Of a stretch of 5,271 nucleotides of DNA, positions 5,109-5,271 are shown piece by piece. Below the pieces are notes generated by a model. It searched no databases, was not told where the DNA came from, and worked only from the letters and a program-made list of their open reading frames with translations. Source of the DNA: an uncultured Clostridium sp. (GTDB lineage: Bacteria; Bacillota; Clostridia; Peptostreptococcales; Peptostreptococcaceae); contig CALEBD010000384.1 in NCBI GenBank assembly GCA_937944945.1, forward strand, positions 1 to 5,271, given 5' to 3'. Made by a program: the position numbers and the translations under genes. Every line of letters begins with the position of its first letter. The stretch's first letter is position 1.

Positions 5109-5149
5109 AAATATCCCCAAGTACAGTTTGTGCTTGAGGATATTTTTTT
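5109..5149 (+). terminator. Intrinsic terminator of the charged small-protein gene
   Basis: A 16-bp stem (5109-5124 pairing with 5130-5145, one C-A mismatch and one G-U pair) with loop AGTTT is followed by a run of T from 5143 to 5149. It lies about 40 nt after the stop codon. Confidence 0.9.
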
Positions 5150-5162
5150 GAAATAAATATTA

Positions 5163-5271
5163 TATAATATGTTAAGCCTGATTGAGGCGAGAGTGTATTA
5201 GGCAAGTTAGATTGTTTAGTTAAAAGTTAATAATGATTGAATTTGAACCGTGTGCATGGCATTTTGTTGTG
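5163..5271 (+). other. Possible leader and start of a gene running off the window
   Basis: A TATAAT box (5163-5168) without a good -35 is followed by a G+C-richer stretch in which GCCT (5176-5179) can pair with AGGC at 5185-5188 or, as a 7-bp arm, with 5197-5203. An open frame from an ATG at 5233 (MIEFEPCAWHFVV) continues to the window edge but lacks a ribosome binding site. This may be a leader RNA and a partial gene, or non-coding DNA; the sequence ends too soon to tell. Confidence 0.25.

Noticed and set aside
4926..5120. Minus-strand open frame rich in Phe and Ser opposite the charged protein
   Set aside because: It is the expected antisense of Lys/Glu codons and extends into the terminator stem.
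1..5271. CRISPR array, tRNA/rRNA gene, insertion sequence or transposase
   Set aside because: No regularly spaced repeats, cloverleaf-like sequence, rRNA motif, transposase-like protein or terminal inverted repeats with target duplications were seen.

Overview
The window comes from a low-GC bacterial chromosome (roughly 30% GC by eye). Strong purine-rich ribosome binding sites (AAAGGAAG, GGAAAGG, GAGAGGAG), many intrinsic terminators and the gene families present point to an anaerobic low-GC Firmicute, perhaps of the Tissierellia/Peptoniphilus-Anaerococcus type or a clostridial relative. That placement is an inference from style and protein resemblance, not from a marker gene.

Region 1 (1-2212) is an intact regulator/transporter pair. 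A minus-strand AraC-family regulator with a cupin sensor (129-1034) is divergent from a plus-strand EamA/DMT-family ten-helix permease (1219-2169). The 184-bp gap between their start codons holds a 9-bp inverted repeat (1067-1075/1098-1106) placed where it could control both promoters. Both genes end in clear hairpin terminators.

Region 2 (2213-3434) is a decayed SirTM ADP-ribosylation module: a zinc-type macrodomain ADP-ribosyl hydrolase followed, with a 50-bp overlap, by a class M sirtuin. The macrodomain gene has lost its 5' end and an internal block of about 60 codons, which shifts the frame. The sirtuin has lost about 55 codons in frame, including the GVG/NTP part of its NAD-binding fold. 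Both internal junctions fall on the same short string, GGCGA, as expected of deletion between short direct repeats. The usual partners, the lipoyl-carrier GcvH-L and lipoate ligase LplA2, are absent downstream.

Region 3 (3435-4612) holds palindromic and repetitive DNA followed by the C-terminal part of a MalT-like LuxR regulator. It keeps helical repeats and the DNA-binding domain but lacks the ATPase part. Its in-frame homologous-looking sequence extends upstream of the first ATG and contains a 27-bp tandem repeat.

Region 4 (4613-5271) carries an intact, well-signalled small gene (4738-5070) with its own promoter, a hairpin over the -10 region, a strong ribosome binding site and a terminator. 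It encodes a 110-residue, extremely charged (Lys/Glu/His) all-helical protein of unknown function. The last 100 bases may be the leader of a gene beyond the window.

No complete new multi-gene system is evident. The most informative signals are the microhomology-like erosion of the sirtuin/macrodomain pair, the nested hairpins in front of it, and the charged coiled-coil protein.
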